Counted from the stretch's first letter, positions 48,225 to 60,554 are shown. The stretch: 64,000 nt of DNA from Glutinoglossum americanum (GCA_020080175.1 JAGHQL010000023.1:62001-126000), one strand, 5' to 3'. The notes: a model not told the origin generated them from the sequence alone. Made by a program: numbers and translations.

Positions 48225-50020
48225 ACGGTTCTCTCGGCTTGGAAAGGCCCTTGAGACGTGTACATTATGCTAGGCGTTGCCGCATGTCTCATTTTAGTTT
48301 GTCAAGGACGCTGGACTGGGGAGATGGCACAGCCCCTTTCCCTTGTCTGCTTGTAAACTTGTTGCGGAGATCTACTGGGTTGGCGTTTTTGCCTATATGT
48401 AACCATACCGTTGGCAGGGCTACGAAGGATGGACACATGAATCCGAGCAAGAACACCGCGGGATGTATCAAAAGGAGCATTGGCCCATCCCTAGAAAAGA
48501 GATCAATCCTACTAGAACGCCACGCTTCATGTTCAAGCATATCATCAACTCCCTCCCTTCCTCCCCCCACGAACCTCCCGGACGTCCAGACGCCCCTCTA
48601 CCCAGAATGGAAGTACACACTTCCGCAAACCGCACATCCTACCACCCCATCACGTCCCGAAAGAAAAGGAGATGGGAAACTCCGTCCTTATAAAACAACC
48701 ATCACGAAGGATGCTTATCCCGGTTGCCTTGGGAGAAAAACGAAAAAAAAAAAAAAAAAAAACATAAACATGAGGGAGAGGGGGGATGGTTCGATATATC
48801 ATATAAACTGAGTAAAACACAACGTGGTTCACCGGGATCTATTGCACCGAGCCCTGTGAAACACCCACGGATCTTCACGCCCTCCCTCGTTCCCGCGAAC
48901 GGGATGCGTCCGTCCCCTTTATTTTCTTTTCTTTTCTCCTCGTCTCTTTTTCCCTCGTCTGCTCTCGGGAGAGAAACTCAATTTCGGAGAGTTTCGCGAA
49001 CGTGAACTCCTGGCCTGTTTTTCTTCCCTAATTACATAAATATTTGCTTCTTTTCTCCCTGGGTGTGGGGGGAGGTTTTGCCGTTCCCCATATTTCCTTT
49101 TTTCCTGGGTGCATGGGGTTTTTCTGCTTAGCTTTTTTTCGTTTCTTTTTTTTCTTTTCTTGCGTGATTTCTGATAGCGCAATTTGAGGGCGGGTTAAAA
49201 GGTGATTTTCGTGGTGGCGTGGAAGGGGGGACGCCATTACCGTGGCCGTCTTGATGGGCTTACAATGAGCATATTGGGGCGCGAACGGGTGTGAGGGAAG
49301 GCCATCTTTCTAACTTACTTCAAAAAAGATACCCGGACCTTTTCGGGTGTACCTTTTATGTTCATTTTCGGTTTCTCCCGATATGCACCCTTGTATGTAT
49401 GTACCTACAAACGCTGTTGTATGAGAGCGATCCAAATAGATGTAACATCGAAGTCCGGATGATCGTCGGAGATGTGCTCCACGATTTAAGTTAGGAGAGC
49501 TATTATCAGGTTGTTCGCGACCGTATTTCCACCCGGCGTTGGTAGCCGGCAGATTCCACTGTAGCCATCCCGACTATCCAACCTACCTCATAATCACTGC
49601 CATAGGCATATCCCACAACTCTCTCAAGTACCCTTAGGTATAGCCCAAATCGTCAGTCCATTATCGTGGAAGGGTTCCGATGGGCTTTGAAGTCGGTGGG
49701 TAGACGTCGATGAACATATCCGGATAGGAAGGTTGGTGTTCAGTCAACGAAGCCGTTATAGAATGATGCAAACAAGCCAGGTGGTGAGGGGATCAACTCA
49801 ATTGAGCAAAATATATCGAGCGAGCACGCAGAGTCGAAGCCCACGAAAGCACACCCGAGGAGTAGGGGGTGCGCTCTCATCGACTGACCTGGACTCCATG
49901 GCGTTCGCAGCCTTCTGTATGTACAGTCTGAAGTCCCCACCCATCAACATAGCCAAAGCTCCTTGCTAATCGAGCAAATCTCTAGCAGCAGTTTGGCCCA
50001 TTCGACCTGCATACCACTCC
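48225..50020. other. Convergent intergenic region, no gene seen
   Basis: About 1.8 kb. It contains a run of about 20 A near 48745-48765 and T/pyrimidine-rich DNA between 48900 and 49160. Open frames here are low-complexity and not convincing. Confidence 0.5.
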
Positions 50021-50456
50021 CTACTTGTCTTCCGGCTCCTTCAGAATCCCCTCAGCTTCCAACCTTCTTCTTGCTTCCTCTAGTGCCCAAGTTTGTATCC
50101 TACACGCCATATTAGTACACCCGTAGCCCAAAACGGCCAGCTAGATGATCGCTGCTATAAGAAAATACTCACGAAGTGTCGGGTTTGAATGCATACGCCA
50201 CAACCGCGAGACCGAGGCTCCCGAAGAAGCCATACATCCAGATATTCTCCCAGCCTTCCTTCTTGTACTTCTCACCGGGTGGTACACCAAAGAGCCAGCC
50301 ACCGGGCGGGTCAAAGCGATCTTCATGGTCGGGCGATGACGCAGAGACTGAGCGGGATTGTGATGATGCTATCGACAGCGGTGGTGTGAGGAACGATTGG
50401 CGCGGTCGAACAAGAACCAACGGTGTACGCTGCACTGGGGGCCGTACAAGAGGCAT
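50021..50456 (-). CDS. NADH:ubiquinone oxidoreductase ESSS subunit (complex I, NDUFB11 type)
   Basis: Exons 50456-50173 and 50099-50021 give 120 residues. The first 40 residues (MPLVRPPVQRTPLVLVRPRQ and on) are Arg/Pro/Ser-rich without acids, a mitochondrial presequence. The mature part has FDPPGGWLFGVPPGEKYKKE, one membrane segment (IWMYGFFGSLGLAVVAYAF) and the tail QTWALEEARRRLEAEGIL. These blocks match the fungal ESSS accessory subunit of the complex I membrane arm. An upstream in-frame ATG (50567) exists, but the start at 50456 gives the usual leader. The last exon was found through frame and splice signals. Confidence 0.85.
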
Positions 50457-50944
50457 CCTTGCGTTTTTAGTGGTGATGGAGGGTGAGGGAAGAAGTGGGG
50501 AGAATGGTCGCGATGGAATATGTGAGGTTTGAGGTTGGAGATGCAGCTCTAAAGTCACGTGCACCATATGAAATTTTCATAACACACAAGTGAGCATCCT
50601 AGATTATCGTCAATTCTCATATATAATGACCAATCCTCTAAAAGGCTAGAAAATATCCATCCCAAGTGTGACCATACACAGAAAACAGCATATCTTCATT
50701 GATTGTCACCATTGCCCATCACCGTGACCAGTTTCAACCATTTATATACAATTCATTCAGGCATTATCTTTTCCAACATCTTTTTGCTCTCATACCCAAT
50801 AGCTCTCCTCATAAAGCCTTGGTAAACATTAATCCTTTCCCATCCTAGCGGCAGAACGAGAAACGAAAGATGCAATGCTGAACCGTCCCTCCGATGTAAT
50901 TATGCTCATTTTGAAATACTGTCTCCACTGCGTTCCGGCCCTCC
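50457..50944. other. Intergenic region, ESSS subunit promoter
   Basis: About 0.5 kb between two minus-strand genes. No other feature seen. Confidence 0.4.
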
Positions 50945-52111
50945 CTATCGGTGACTGCGAGATCCGTGACTACGTGATTCTCTCGTCCGTCGACCAGAAG
51001 AACTAACGCTGCCTATGGAACCGTTAGTGAACCGCCTCCTAGAAACTATCAAAAGATACTTCGGGGGTCATCGCTTACTTTCACTAGTGTCATAAGAGGT
51101 TGTTGTGTAGGTGTCGTAACTGCTCTTTGAGCCATAAGAGGAACCGTGCCGCCTCCTGAGTCCAAGGAAAACAGCCAATGCAGCCAAACCAGCAGCAATG
51201 GCACCCCAACCACTTGTTCCTGATGGTCTTTCCTCGATCCGTCCTGAAGGTCGTCCAAACCAACCTCCCCCCCCGCTATGGTGATGATGTTCCTCGATAA
51301 TGGTCTCGGAAGTTCGCCTTGGTCCGAGGCCGAAGATTGACAGAAGGCCTTCAAAGCCTTTGCGAAAACAGCAGCAAGCGCAAATTAGAAGTAGCAATAA
51401 GATGCCCGCCAAGACACCAATCACGATCCCAGCAATTGCTCCACCAGAGAGCCCGCTATTTGACGGGAGTGGTGGGTACACGATACCACCTGCCGTTCCA
51501 ATAGGGGTCTGGTATGGCACTGTCGCAGTAGGTGCGTAAATTGAGGTTACTATCGTCGCGCCTCCACTGGTCGGCCTCAGCGGCACTGAATAAGTATTGA
51601 AGTAGCTGCTATAAAATTGCGAGCTGCCAGCACCAGACGGAACGCACGTGCCTAGGACTTGACAGACCTGCCCGACTGGGCAGCAGACGCTCCCACATGG
51701 CTGCTCGTAATTTGCGTAGTCACAAACCCCGCCCGCCGCAGACGCAGTTGGCGCCGGAGCAACCACAACGTAAGAACTGTAAATAGAGATGCGAGTGACT
51801 AAATCCGTCTCCACAATTGTCGTTGTGTAGACTTGCCATATGCCTTGAGCTGAAGTGACAGTCTGGGCATCTGCGATGGCACCGCACTGAGCCTGTCCCG
51901 CCCCATCGGTATAACATCGTTGGTTTGCTGCGCAGCAGAGCTGGCCTTGCCATCCGCAGGGAATAGGGCAGTCGCGATCGACGAGGATGGTAGAATCTTC
52001 CTCGTTTTCCAAAGCCTCTCGATTGAAGGGTGTTGCTGCTGTTCGATGGGTCGATGCGAGAAGGATAGTGAGGAGGGAAAGTTGTGTTAGAGGAGCTTGC
52101 GAAAGCAACAT
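50945..52111 (-). CDS. Cysteine-rich secreted-type membrane protein, unknown function
   Basis: Exons 52111-51079 and 51012-50945 give 366 residues. A signal peptide (MLLSQAPLTQLSLLTILLAS) is followed by a cysteine-rich ectodomain with two similar modules (CPIPCGWQGQLCCAANQRCY and CGSVCCPVGQVCQVLGTCVP). A Ser/Thr/Tyr/Pro-rich stalk leads to one membrane span (GGAIAGIVIGVLAGILLLLL plus ICACCC). The cytoplasmic part is Gly/His/Ser-rich (IEEHHHHSGGGGWFGR), has a second hydrophobic patch (WGAIAAGLAALAVFLGL) and ends in an Arg/Ser-rich tail. The module spacing resembles small fungal cell-surface proteins with CxxxxCC patterns. The architecture suggests a cell-wall or plasma-membrane sensor; that is an inference. 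The two-exon model ends cleanly and is well supported as coding. Confidence 0.8.
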
Positions 52112-53450
52112 TTCTGAGATTCCGACGGATTTGAAAAATATCTATCGAGGCGGAAGGCTGATAGAAGGTATCGAGCCAATGGTAAATAAATCCCGAGCGT
52201 TCGTCGCCGGTATCGCAGAAAAGACTTTCGAATCACCTAGCACTAGGCCTTCACCACAACAATCGTTGACGGATCAATGCTCAAGTTGCAGCTCAAGAAG
52301 TTAGGTAAACGAGTTCAAATTCCAGAAGAGCGTAGAGAGTAGAGGAGAGATTTGGGAGTGCAGAATGCACGACGTATGTTTCTTTCCTCCCCGAGGTGTC
52401 GCCAACCTCCCCAATACACAAAACACAGAACCAATTTCCGAAAAATTAGGAGGCTGGAAACGTATGCAGAGTAAAAAGCATACGCTTAGTCGGATAGGTT
52501 GTGCGATAAATAGTATAGACAGGGCAAAAAACACACGCAGTCGGATAGATTGCGCGATGGAGAGTACGGATGGTACGGCCAAAATCCAAGTATTCTTGCG
52601 AAGCTGCGGTGGGTGGAGGTCCGTGGGGCCGATCCGCCAGCGCAGAATCCCCAACGCAATAGCGTCATTGTTTATTCTGTAGTTACGGCAACTATCGGCT
52701 CGCTTAAGCCACAGCAGCGATAAACAGAGTGGCTGAGAGACACCATCTACCTCGAATTATACTTGCGGCGAAAACAGAAACGATGAATATTTATTAAGAT
52801 AAATTCCTAGAATACCTCGATTTCGGATTTTCGCACCATCTGCCTTTCAAGAGTATTCCTTTTACCTTTTTTTATTTTCCCACGGCGCGGCCATGATTGT
52901 AGGAGTCTCTCCCACGTTGTAGCTCTTGGGTCCCCCTAAGCCATAATACAACGGTACAACGATGGCCCTTGAAGCGGCTATGATACATCGGGAGTCCTCA
53001 AAAGGGATGCCTCTGTGGCTATGAGGGTCCCTCCCGGTATGCGCAACTACAATGTTTTACATGTAACTTTTATGGTGCTAAGCTTTTTATAGTATCTTAA
53101 GCAAATAAACTAAAAAGTCGCCGGTGTTCAGTTAATTATCCCTTAAAAAAATCGGGAGAGTAAGATGCCATCATATGTCAATATCTATCGCTCTCGGTCC
53201 CCTATTTTCCGTGTTGCCCGAAGCTAAGTATGGTCCGTGGTATGATCTGTTCGGAGAACCCAGGCTCGTTACTTTTATGACACTTCTCTCCTCACCCATC
53301 CTCACTCTCGTCCTCTCTGAGTTTAAAATAAATACTTTGCAAACTACTTTCAGACATGCAAAAAGTTCCAAATCTATTATGGTCCACAAGCCCTTTCGCC
53401 GGAGCTTAAGGATTCCGTCTTCTACTCCCGCTTATTAACTATCTGAGAAG
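52112..53450. other. Gene-poor intergenic region with short tandem repeat
   Basis: About 1.3 kb without a convincing gene, A/T-richer than surroundings between 52700 and 53170. The left end should hold the promoter of the cysteine-rich protein gene. The tandem repeat at 52460-52590 is listed separately. Confidence 0.45.
52460..52590. repeat. Diverged tandem repeat, 51-bp period
   Basis: AGTCGGATAG recurs at 52488 and 52539. The flanking context repeats as well: GGTTGTGCGAT / GATTGCGCGAT after it, and GTAAAAAGCATACGC / GCAAAAAACACACGC before it. This makes two and a partial third copy with several substitutions. Confidence 0.65.
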
Positions 53451-53454
53451 AATT

Positions 53455-55030
53455 GATGACATTCCCAAAGACCACAAATCGGGATGAGACACTTTTGGGT
53501 TTGCCATCGGAGTTTTGTAATGCTCCAAGGCGCTTCAAATCTATACTAGAGTCGTTGGGATTTTCCGACACGGACATTGCCGGGTCTTTGGATGGGTTTG
53601 GGAACTAAAAAGAGAGTTAAGCTACTTCGATGGAATGCTATATCCATGTAAGCTCTGCCAGCAAGTATCGTTGTGGCTTGAGCAGCGTAGGGCACAGGCT
53701 CCTATCAACATGGCCTTTAGTGCGGGACGACCCACTGAAGCCTGATATCAAAGACCTTGGTTTGAGTCCAAGAGGAAAAAGCATTCAGTGACGGGGAAGC
53801 AGTAGCATCCGTTGAGCGATAGCTCCACAGCACGAAGCAACCCTATAGCGTCTAAGCCTCTACGACGACATTCTGTGCAACAAATTTCCAACCTCCGAAC
53901 TTTACACTCAAGCGACATCTCTTGCGAAATTACCCCGCGCCAACATGCAATGAAGTTCTCTTCTTCAGTGCGGTATTCGAAGCTGGGAAGTGCATTTTCG
54001 GCACACCGTGCTCAAGATTACCGGGCCTTCTAAATTGGACATCGAGCCTTTTCTGCTGCACAAATGGAGTTGAAAGGGCTTGGTGCCTCGGCGACCTGAC
54101 TCTATGCTCTTTCAGATACACGCAAAGATGGGCCGCGGGGAACATCGTTCGATGATTGATCCTTGCTTGCCGGTAATATCAACCTTACGCAACAATATAT
54201 CTTTCAGCGAGCGGTGGATGAGACTTGTGATCCCTAGGAGGTTCACCACCTTACGCTTACGGAAGGTCTCAGGAAGGCCTTCAATGAAATAGCCAGAACC
54301 GCGTATCCGAGCGGTGGCAGCTATTATTCGATGCCGAATCATGCGCGGCATTGGACTTGTCTTCGGCCACAACGCCAACCGTTTGGTAACCTGACCCAAT
54401 CCACTAAAGTCTCTAGTGAACACCGACTAACGGAAGAGCTGCGTGTAGGCCTTGTTCACGAGATCTTTCTGGTCCGGCCTTAGATCTCGTTCGCTCGCCC
54501 GCTTAGTCAATTCTATACCTGGTTATTCCATGACAATGATCAATAGCCCTGCTGTGTTCGACAAGTACTTACTTGATGTGCGAACAGCCTAATTATAAAG
54601 CTTGGCTGGTGATCAGTGGGGTTCCAGGAGTTTATGTGACAGTAAACCTCTGGCAAGGGCTCTTGTTCGTGGGAAGCCAGATTTACGACGGCCATATTCT
54701 GGGTAAAGGGAGGTCTTTTCCGATGGGCCGTTAGCTCTGGGGGCTAGACTAGATCGCGGGGGTCTCGCTATGGAAACCAGTGCAATGTGTGATTAAGCCC
54801 CAACTTACTGTCTCAGACTGGGATATTTCGATATCCAATCACCGTAGATGGCTTCGAGCATAACACCATTCTCCAAGACAAACGAGTACGCTTTTGCGGA
54901 AAAGCGAGCTTCGATCCGAGCAACGTTTCCCGATTGGTGGAAATCTTTGAGCTCTGTGTACTACTCGACCCAAAGCATTATGTTTCTGTGGTCGTCGATC
55001 CCACCCAACTAGAGAATGTGCTTCGTTAGT
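53455..55030 (+). pseudogene. Probable decayed host gene(s), family uncertain
   Basis: Short protein-like pieces follow one another on the plus strand in changing frames. One begins with ATG at 53455 (MTFPKTTNRDETLLGLPSEF) and stops after about 50 codons. Others include SYFDGMLYPCKLCQQVSLWL near 53630 and NEVLFFSAVFEAGKCIFGTP near 53945. A 78-codon open stretch without any methionine lies at 54793-55029 (GIFRYPITVDGFEHNTILQD). The LPSEF start and scattered cysteines recall fungal F-box-type proteins, but this is weak. No splice chain restored a long frame, so I read it as a worn-out gene or cluster of fragments. Confidence 0.4.
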
Positions 55031-56225
55031 TTAGAGCTTCGCAGGATGATCTGCTAAGACCATTGCAGATCGAACCTCCAAAACTTCCCTTTCCGAATGG
55101 GGCACAGCACTAACACCCCAGGGGAGCCTACCAACAGGAGATGCGGTAAACAGTACAAATCCTCTCGTGCCTCTAACAAGAGGTACCTGTTTCTGCCCTT
55201 AAATCCCGGAACAAAAGAAGATTGCAACCATAAGAATGTGATTATTTTATTCGCAGTCGAGCGATATATCTTTTTCACCCCTTTCGGGGGATGAGGAGCA
55301 AGCGCGGTGCAATACTCAAAGGCAAAGAAAGGGCTATTGCTAGCCTGTCGCTTTCTGAAGCCAGCTTTGATTATGTTTCTCGGTGTTTGCATCCAATTTT
55401 CGCACCTAAGATATCCATATCCGATACCTCTAACAATCCGGAGATATCGTCCTCTTCTTCATAAGTGATTATGTCATAGCCAAACATCACTCCATCGGTT
55501 CCGAAAGAAGTTAGAGCAGCCTCCCTGGATGGCTTATGGGGAGCCCAGAGGTCGCAGTCGTGGTGGAGCGAGGGAAAAAGGTAGAGAAGAGGTGTTGGAA
55601 ATAGCAATAGATTTATATCAGTGTCGAGGCTCGCCAAAAGCAGAAAGGGCAAGCGAGCCGCCTTGCCGGAAGAGGGTGACTAAACCGGATGGGGATCATG
55701 TAAAGTCAAGATTAGGACTAGCCTCTACACTAATTAGGTAGACGGCTTTTGACCCCGCTGACTACCCCACGAGCTTCCACTACATACTTTCGACTCCATT
55801 TCCGAATCCGCGAGCGTAAGACATGGTGATAACGGACCCTTTGCGGACCCATAGGTAATTGGCCATGCGCTGTTATCAATCCTGCCCAATGCCCTGATTA
55901 GGAGCAGAATGTGCACCGTTGGTATAGCATTACCTTTGGGAGAGGCTGTCAAAGAATCTCGATATCTCGGCGCGGGTTATCTGGTGGTGTATGAGTGAAT
56001 TCACCAGCCAGTTCTAGTTGGTTTCTCACACTATGAGCCAAGGCCTCGCCTATAATTTCCTCCAATCTTCAAACTCCTCTAATCATTAATCATATCCCAC
56101 CTCTGACGCCTTTGGTGCTTCTGCCGTGCCATCTCTGATTGCAGACCATTCGGGTTCAAAACTAGTTGGAGGGAGGCTCCCTACCGCAGCTAGTGATCAA
56201 GTTCTAAACGGAATAAATCGGAAGG
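55031..56225. other. Gene-poor region upstream of the F-box-like gene
   Basis: About 1.2 kb. A minus-strand open frame of 112 codons (55054-55392) and shorter ones exist, but none is recognised or supported by splice or start context. The last few hundred bases should include the promoter of the next gene. Confidence 0.4.
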
Positions 56226-57830
56226 ATGTGTGAGCTCTACAGCCCCGAAGTTACTGAAAAGCAGTTGAGCAAAGCTATGGCGACACAAGACCGCGCCTTC
56301 TACACCCTGCCGCATGAGGTTAGTCTCTGCCTTTTCTATGGTGTGTATAGGCCAATGCTAATTGAGACTTCTTATTATAAGCTCAATAAAGCCATTGCTC
56401 TTTTTATCGAGAACGACATAGACCTTTGCAGTTATCAGCTCGTCTGCAAGCAGACCTATTACGCGGTCAATTCGGATCAATCTGTTTGGCGCGAGCGCTT
56501 TCTGGGCCTCTTCGAGCGGGTCCCCATTGATTCCAACTTCAAAACCAAGTATCAAGTCCGACGTAAAATCCTACGAGCTGGAGCCACTTTCACTGGTGGC
56601 TATACTAAGAAAGAGAGGAAATGCCTGCTGGTGATCAGGGAGCTGATTCTTGGTACTAAACCCTACGCGATGTCCTAATATCCTGGTTAAAGGTTTACTG
56701 CCGTCCGTTGAACTGACATTGTCGTTTGTTAGGATCCTGTGCATACAAGGATAAGCGCAATGAAGTTGCTAGCTTGAATTACGATCGTCTTCTCAGCTTT
56801 TGTTTATCAACCAATATCCTAAAAGACGTCCTCCTTGGCGGCAACATGAAGCCAGATCCCCTTCTAGCCATCACTCAGCTACTATTGACTCCTTGGTGTC
56901 TCGAGCTTAATCTAAATTTCCCGACTTGGAGTTTTCCCAACTCTCAGCAGGCCGCATATCTCGACTCCAAAGTACCGGAAGGGCAGATATTTCAAGGCCG
57001 AAACAACCAGAGAGTCAATGCGGAATGGCTACTTCATATATCAAACTTTTTTAAGTATCATATGACTCGCGAGGAAGAATACTCTCTGTTCGAGGAATTC
57101 GACAGTCTAGACCCGAGCGAGAAACCGAAAATGTGGACTGGTAGGCTAGGGGATGTACCCGGCTTAGCTAAGTGCTGGAAAGGGAGCTATGGTTAGTCTG
57201 AGTGATATATAAATACTTCGTGACTGTGACTAGCTGACACCGCTTGTACTGGGCTCCAAAGCGTTTCTAGACGCCACAGATGTAACCTATCTAAGACGGA
57301 CCCAGTTCATATCCACGGACATCTTTATCGACAATATGGATGGATTTCAAACTATGATCTTAGATCCCATTGCCAACGTTCCGGTCGCTGTGAAATTGTT
57401 GTTTGAGCTATTTGATCGCTCATCTAGTGCTGGAAAAGGTATTGAACGTTCTGTTGCGAAAGAGATGGACCGCAACGCTCTTTACTTTGAATCTTCTGGT
57501 TACGATCATCATCCGTTTGACGCTTGCATTCGCGTACATCCCCTCCCACCTCAACAAGGCTTTCCTGGCTGGCAACGGTTCTCGATGGTGAAATACTTTC
57601 ACGACCCGACATCCTCTAACCCTTTCGTTGACGATCTCTGGGCTTACGAGGGATGCGTGCTTCCTGGTGGGGAAATGATACTCGGACGTTGGTTCTACCT
57701 AGATCCTAACCTCCCTGCTAGTGGTGCTGGTGTTAGTTTCGCTGGCTCTGGTCCTTATTCTGGTCCGTTCATCTTCTGGAAGACTCCCAACGGCCCTTGC
57801 CCCGAAGCTCTTACTCAGGCTCAAGAATAA
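56226..57830 (+). CDS. F-box-like protein of filamentous fungi
   Basis: Exons 56226-56318, 56382-56652, 56733-57191 and 57262-57830 give 463 residues. The N-terminal F-box-like helix pattern is seen in YTLPHELNKAIALFIENDID and LCSYQLVCKQTYYAVNSDQ, followed by VWRERFLGLFERVP. Later blocks recall a conserved fungal F-box family: FFKYHMTREEEYSLFEEF, LAKCWKGSYAFLDATDV, and a C-terminal domain with WQRFSMVKYF, WAYEGCVLPGGEMILGRWF and GPFIFWKTP. Such proteins are expected to bind SKP1 in SCF ubiquitin ligases through the F-box; the substrate is unknown. A second ATG (56277) is an equally good start. The third intron acceptor at 57261 was chosen to keep the family frame. Confidence 0.75.
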
Positions 57831-58563
57831 CCACCGGTGGAGGCTAGCTAGCGGTCAATGAACCTTGGGTTGCCCTCTTTCGAATAATCCGATTCTTCGG
57901 CGCCGAGGCAAGTTGGATCTCTTTCAAAGATCGGTGGTCAATCTCCCGGCCTATTGAATCCCCTAACTCCACTCTCGTCGTTCCTTTACATCTCTATTTA
58001 TTTATTCGCATCCTTCCCGCTCCCTTGAGGCATGCTCTCGGGATATTGGGTGTTCTATTCCGTTGCAACACATTACTCTCGAGGCTTCGAGCGTGAGTAG
58101 GCGCAGAATGGGGCGAACGGGGAACAGTATTTCTTTTGGTTGATATCTCCTTTTTCTTTTACTCCTCGTATAGATCGAGGGATGGCAGGCGGATATTTCG
58201 AATTAACAAAAGCACATCCTATGATATCGTTAAATTAAATCTGATATTTTGGTACTTTTCTGCTCCACATGGAGTTAAACTGGAGTGATCACATAGGAAA
58301 GGGATTGAAATCTGGGAAACGTTAAACATTTAAGTATATAAATGTAATTCTCATTCTTTGTGGGTGATTATTCGTCGATGTCGAAATATTTGAGGTGGTT
58401 CGTTGGCACTAACCATTGATGGCTTTGGACTATATAGACCTTGGAACGCAGCTCACCGGGATTCAGAGTCATCACACTCCGAGCCGATCCTCTCGATGTG
58501 GAAATTTTGTTTCTCTCATTTTGATATCAATGTTAACCTCCACCAGCGCCACGTGCGACACCC
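57831..58563. other. Convergent 3' region, F-box-like gene/SEC13
   Basis: About 0.7 kb between facing stop codons. Nothing beyond UTR-like sequence seen. Confidence 0.5.
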
Positions 58564-59940
58564 CTACTCCTCTATCGTCTTAACCATATCCCAATCACCC
58601 TTCAGGTTTTCTTTCCACAAGCTTACTTTGTTATCGCCGCCACTGACGGCCAATACATTTCCGCTCAAACTCCAGCTGACACGCCACAGTACCGCGTCGA
58701 AGCTTGTCAAGGCCTTCGAGTTCCACACACCCGGCTGCGACGAATCCGACGTCCAAATACGCACCGTCTTGTCTTGCGACGCAGAGGCGATGTATGATTT
58801 TTGTAGGATAGTGGGTGCCCAGGCGACGTCACGTACCCAGTCGGTGTGGCCGGAGAGGATTGTTTCGAGGTTGTATGATCTTAGTTCGGGGCTGTAGGAA
58901 AATACGTCAGCACTCCTGCACTAGATAGACCAAATGGTGGGGGGAAATTCCGTACTTGTAGTTCCAAATCTTTACTTGATTATCACTCCCACCAGTTACG
59001 AGTCTCCGCACAGCGCTAGATGGGACCCCGCTGCTCACCAGCGAACCAGCCGAGATGGCGGGAGCCCAGGACACGGCGTTGACACCCATTGGGTGCGCGG
59101 GGAAAATTTTGTGCTCCCAGCTGTTATCCTTAAACTCGAGAACTGAAACGTTGCCGTCGGAAGAGGCGCATGCTAGGAGGCAACCTGACTCGTGGGGTGC
59201 CCAGCTGACGATATTGACTTTGGTAGATAGGAAGTTAGTTCTGCTCGGAACTTGGAGGGCGTGCTGAGAGTTTGCTGACCAGATGCAGTATGAAGTGCGA
59301 AATCGAAAACCTTCTGCCTATAGCGCGCGAACGTTAGCAAAGGGCATAGTAGAACTAAGTCCGAGAAGAGGATATACCATTGACCTCCCTGTTCCCGCCA
59401 GATGAAGACTTTACCATCATAACCCGCTGAAGCCAGAATGTTTCCGTACTTTGGGTGAGCCTGGCCTCGCGCTATTTAGCCTCCCTTTCATTCTGCCCGA
59501 GAGCTGCAGTCCGCGCTACTAACCCACGATACACACCATACAGCTCCTTCGTGCCTATAAATGCGCCAAAGCATTAGCGCCTGCGAAATGAGTCCATGAC
59601 CTGCGGCAGCCCGGGGCGCATACATACCCCTTCAGCGTCTCCGTTAACCTATGTGTTTCGCCTTCAACCTCAAAGATCTTGATGGTCTTATCTGACGAAC
59701 ACGTAGCTAATCGCCGGCCATAGTAGTCCAATACAGCATCGTGCTAGGAATTTGGGAAAGGGTAAGCTCTGGATGCAGGGGATCTTGCAGAATGCATTGA
59801 AGGTGGGGGAGAGCGCAAATTATGGTTTCCAGGGGAACTATACAATCATGTCATCGTGACCGGAATTCGTGATAACTTGTGCCTTTAAGGACCAGGTATT
59901 AGTGGTTGCAGTTGGAGAACGGTCTTTGGAAGCTCACCAT
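58564..59940 (-). CDS. SEC13: SEC13, WD40 protein of COPII coat and nuclear pore
   Basis: Exons 59940-59938, 59882-59844, 59743-59628, 59554-59524, 59460-59378, 59317-59280, 59217-58956 and 58891-58564 give 299 residues, the usual length. The first coding exon is only the ATG. Six WD40 blades are readable: [154 protein letters not shown]13 pairs with SEC31 in the COPII coat and with the Nup145C homologue in the Y-complex; it also joins SEACAT. The symbol is secure. Exons of 31 and 38 nt make this gene easy to misannotate. Confidence 0.96.
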
Positions 59941-60554
59941 TTTGGCTTAGGGAAGAGAAAGAGCTGTGGATTGAAGCTAGGTTTTCTAGTGTTGATACTC
60001 GATATTTGTCCGCTTCGGTTTCGACCATGTGGAGTCACGTTCGGGACGATGATCAGAAATTGGGAGGCGGGTTAGGGTTAGCTATGGGGTATAGCAAGGC
60101 AATAAAACAGATGTAGAGAATTATAGATATAGTTCTATTTGATGAACTATATATATAAGAAGTGTGTTAATTAATAGAGGTTGAAGAATTAACTTTGTTA
60201 GAAAAGAGCTCGCAAGCTCGGGGCTTTGTGTGCTACGACGCTACGACAATTGATATGCTATGCCTCCTCCTACTCTTCGCCTCCTACCGGCGTTTGGGAA
60301 GCTGAGATTCATAAGATTGATTTCATGAACCCAAGTAGATGTAAAACAAATATCAAAAACTTATATCGAGATAGTTTTATATGTCAGATTAGGAACTATT
60401 TTTCACTTGCTCTGACCTGCATATTCCCTGCTTGACGAGGCTCATCGGCCATCAATATCCGAGTGCCCTCGGCTTATTGCCATCATGCATTTAATGGTTG
60501 GCTTTCCAGGAAATATCTTCTGCACCTAGAGATATATACTAACGCCAGAAGGAC
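59941..60554. promoter_or_regulatory. Divergent promoter region SEC13/PEX20
   Basis: About 0.6 kb between two divergent start codons, A/T-rich around 60100-60200. No specific site recognised. Confidence 0.45.

Noticed and set aside
48740-48765. Poly-A run, considered as a retroposed poly-A tail
   Set aside because: No target duplication or coding body of a retroelement was visible nearby; a simple homopolymer is enough.
55054-55392. 112-codon minus-strand frame considered as a gene or rRNA-derived sequence
   Set aside because: No family or rRNA core sequence could be confirmed by eye, and no promoter or splice context.
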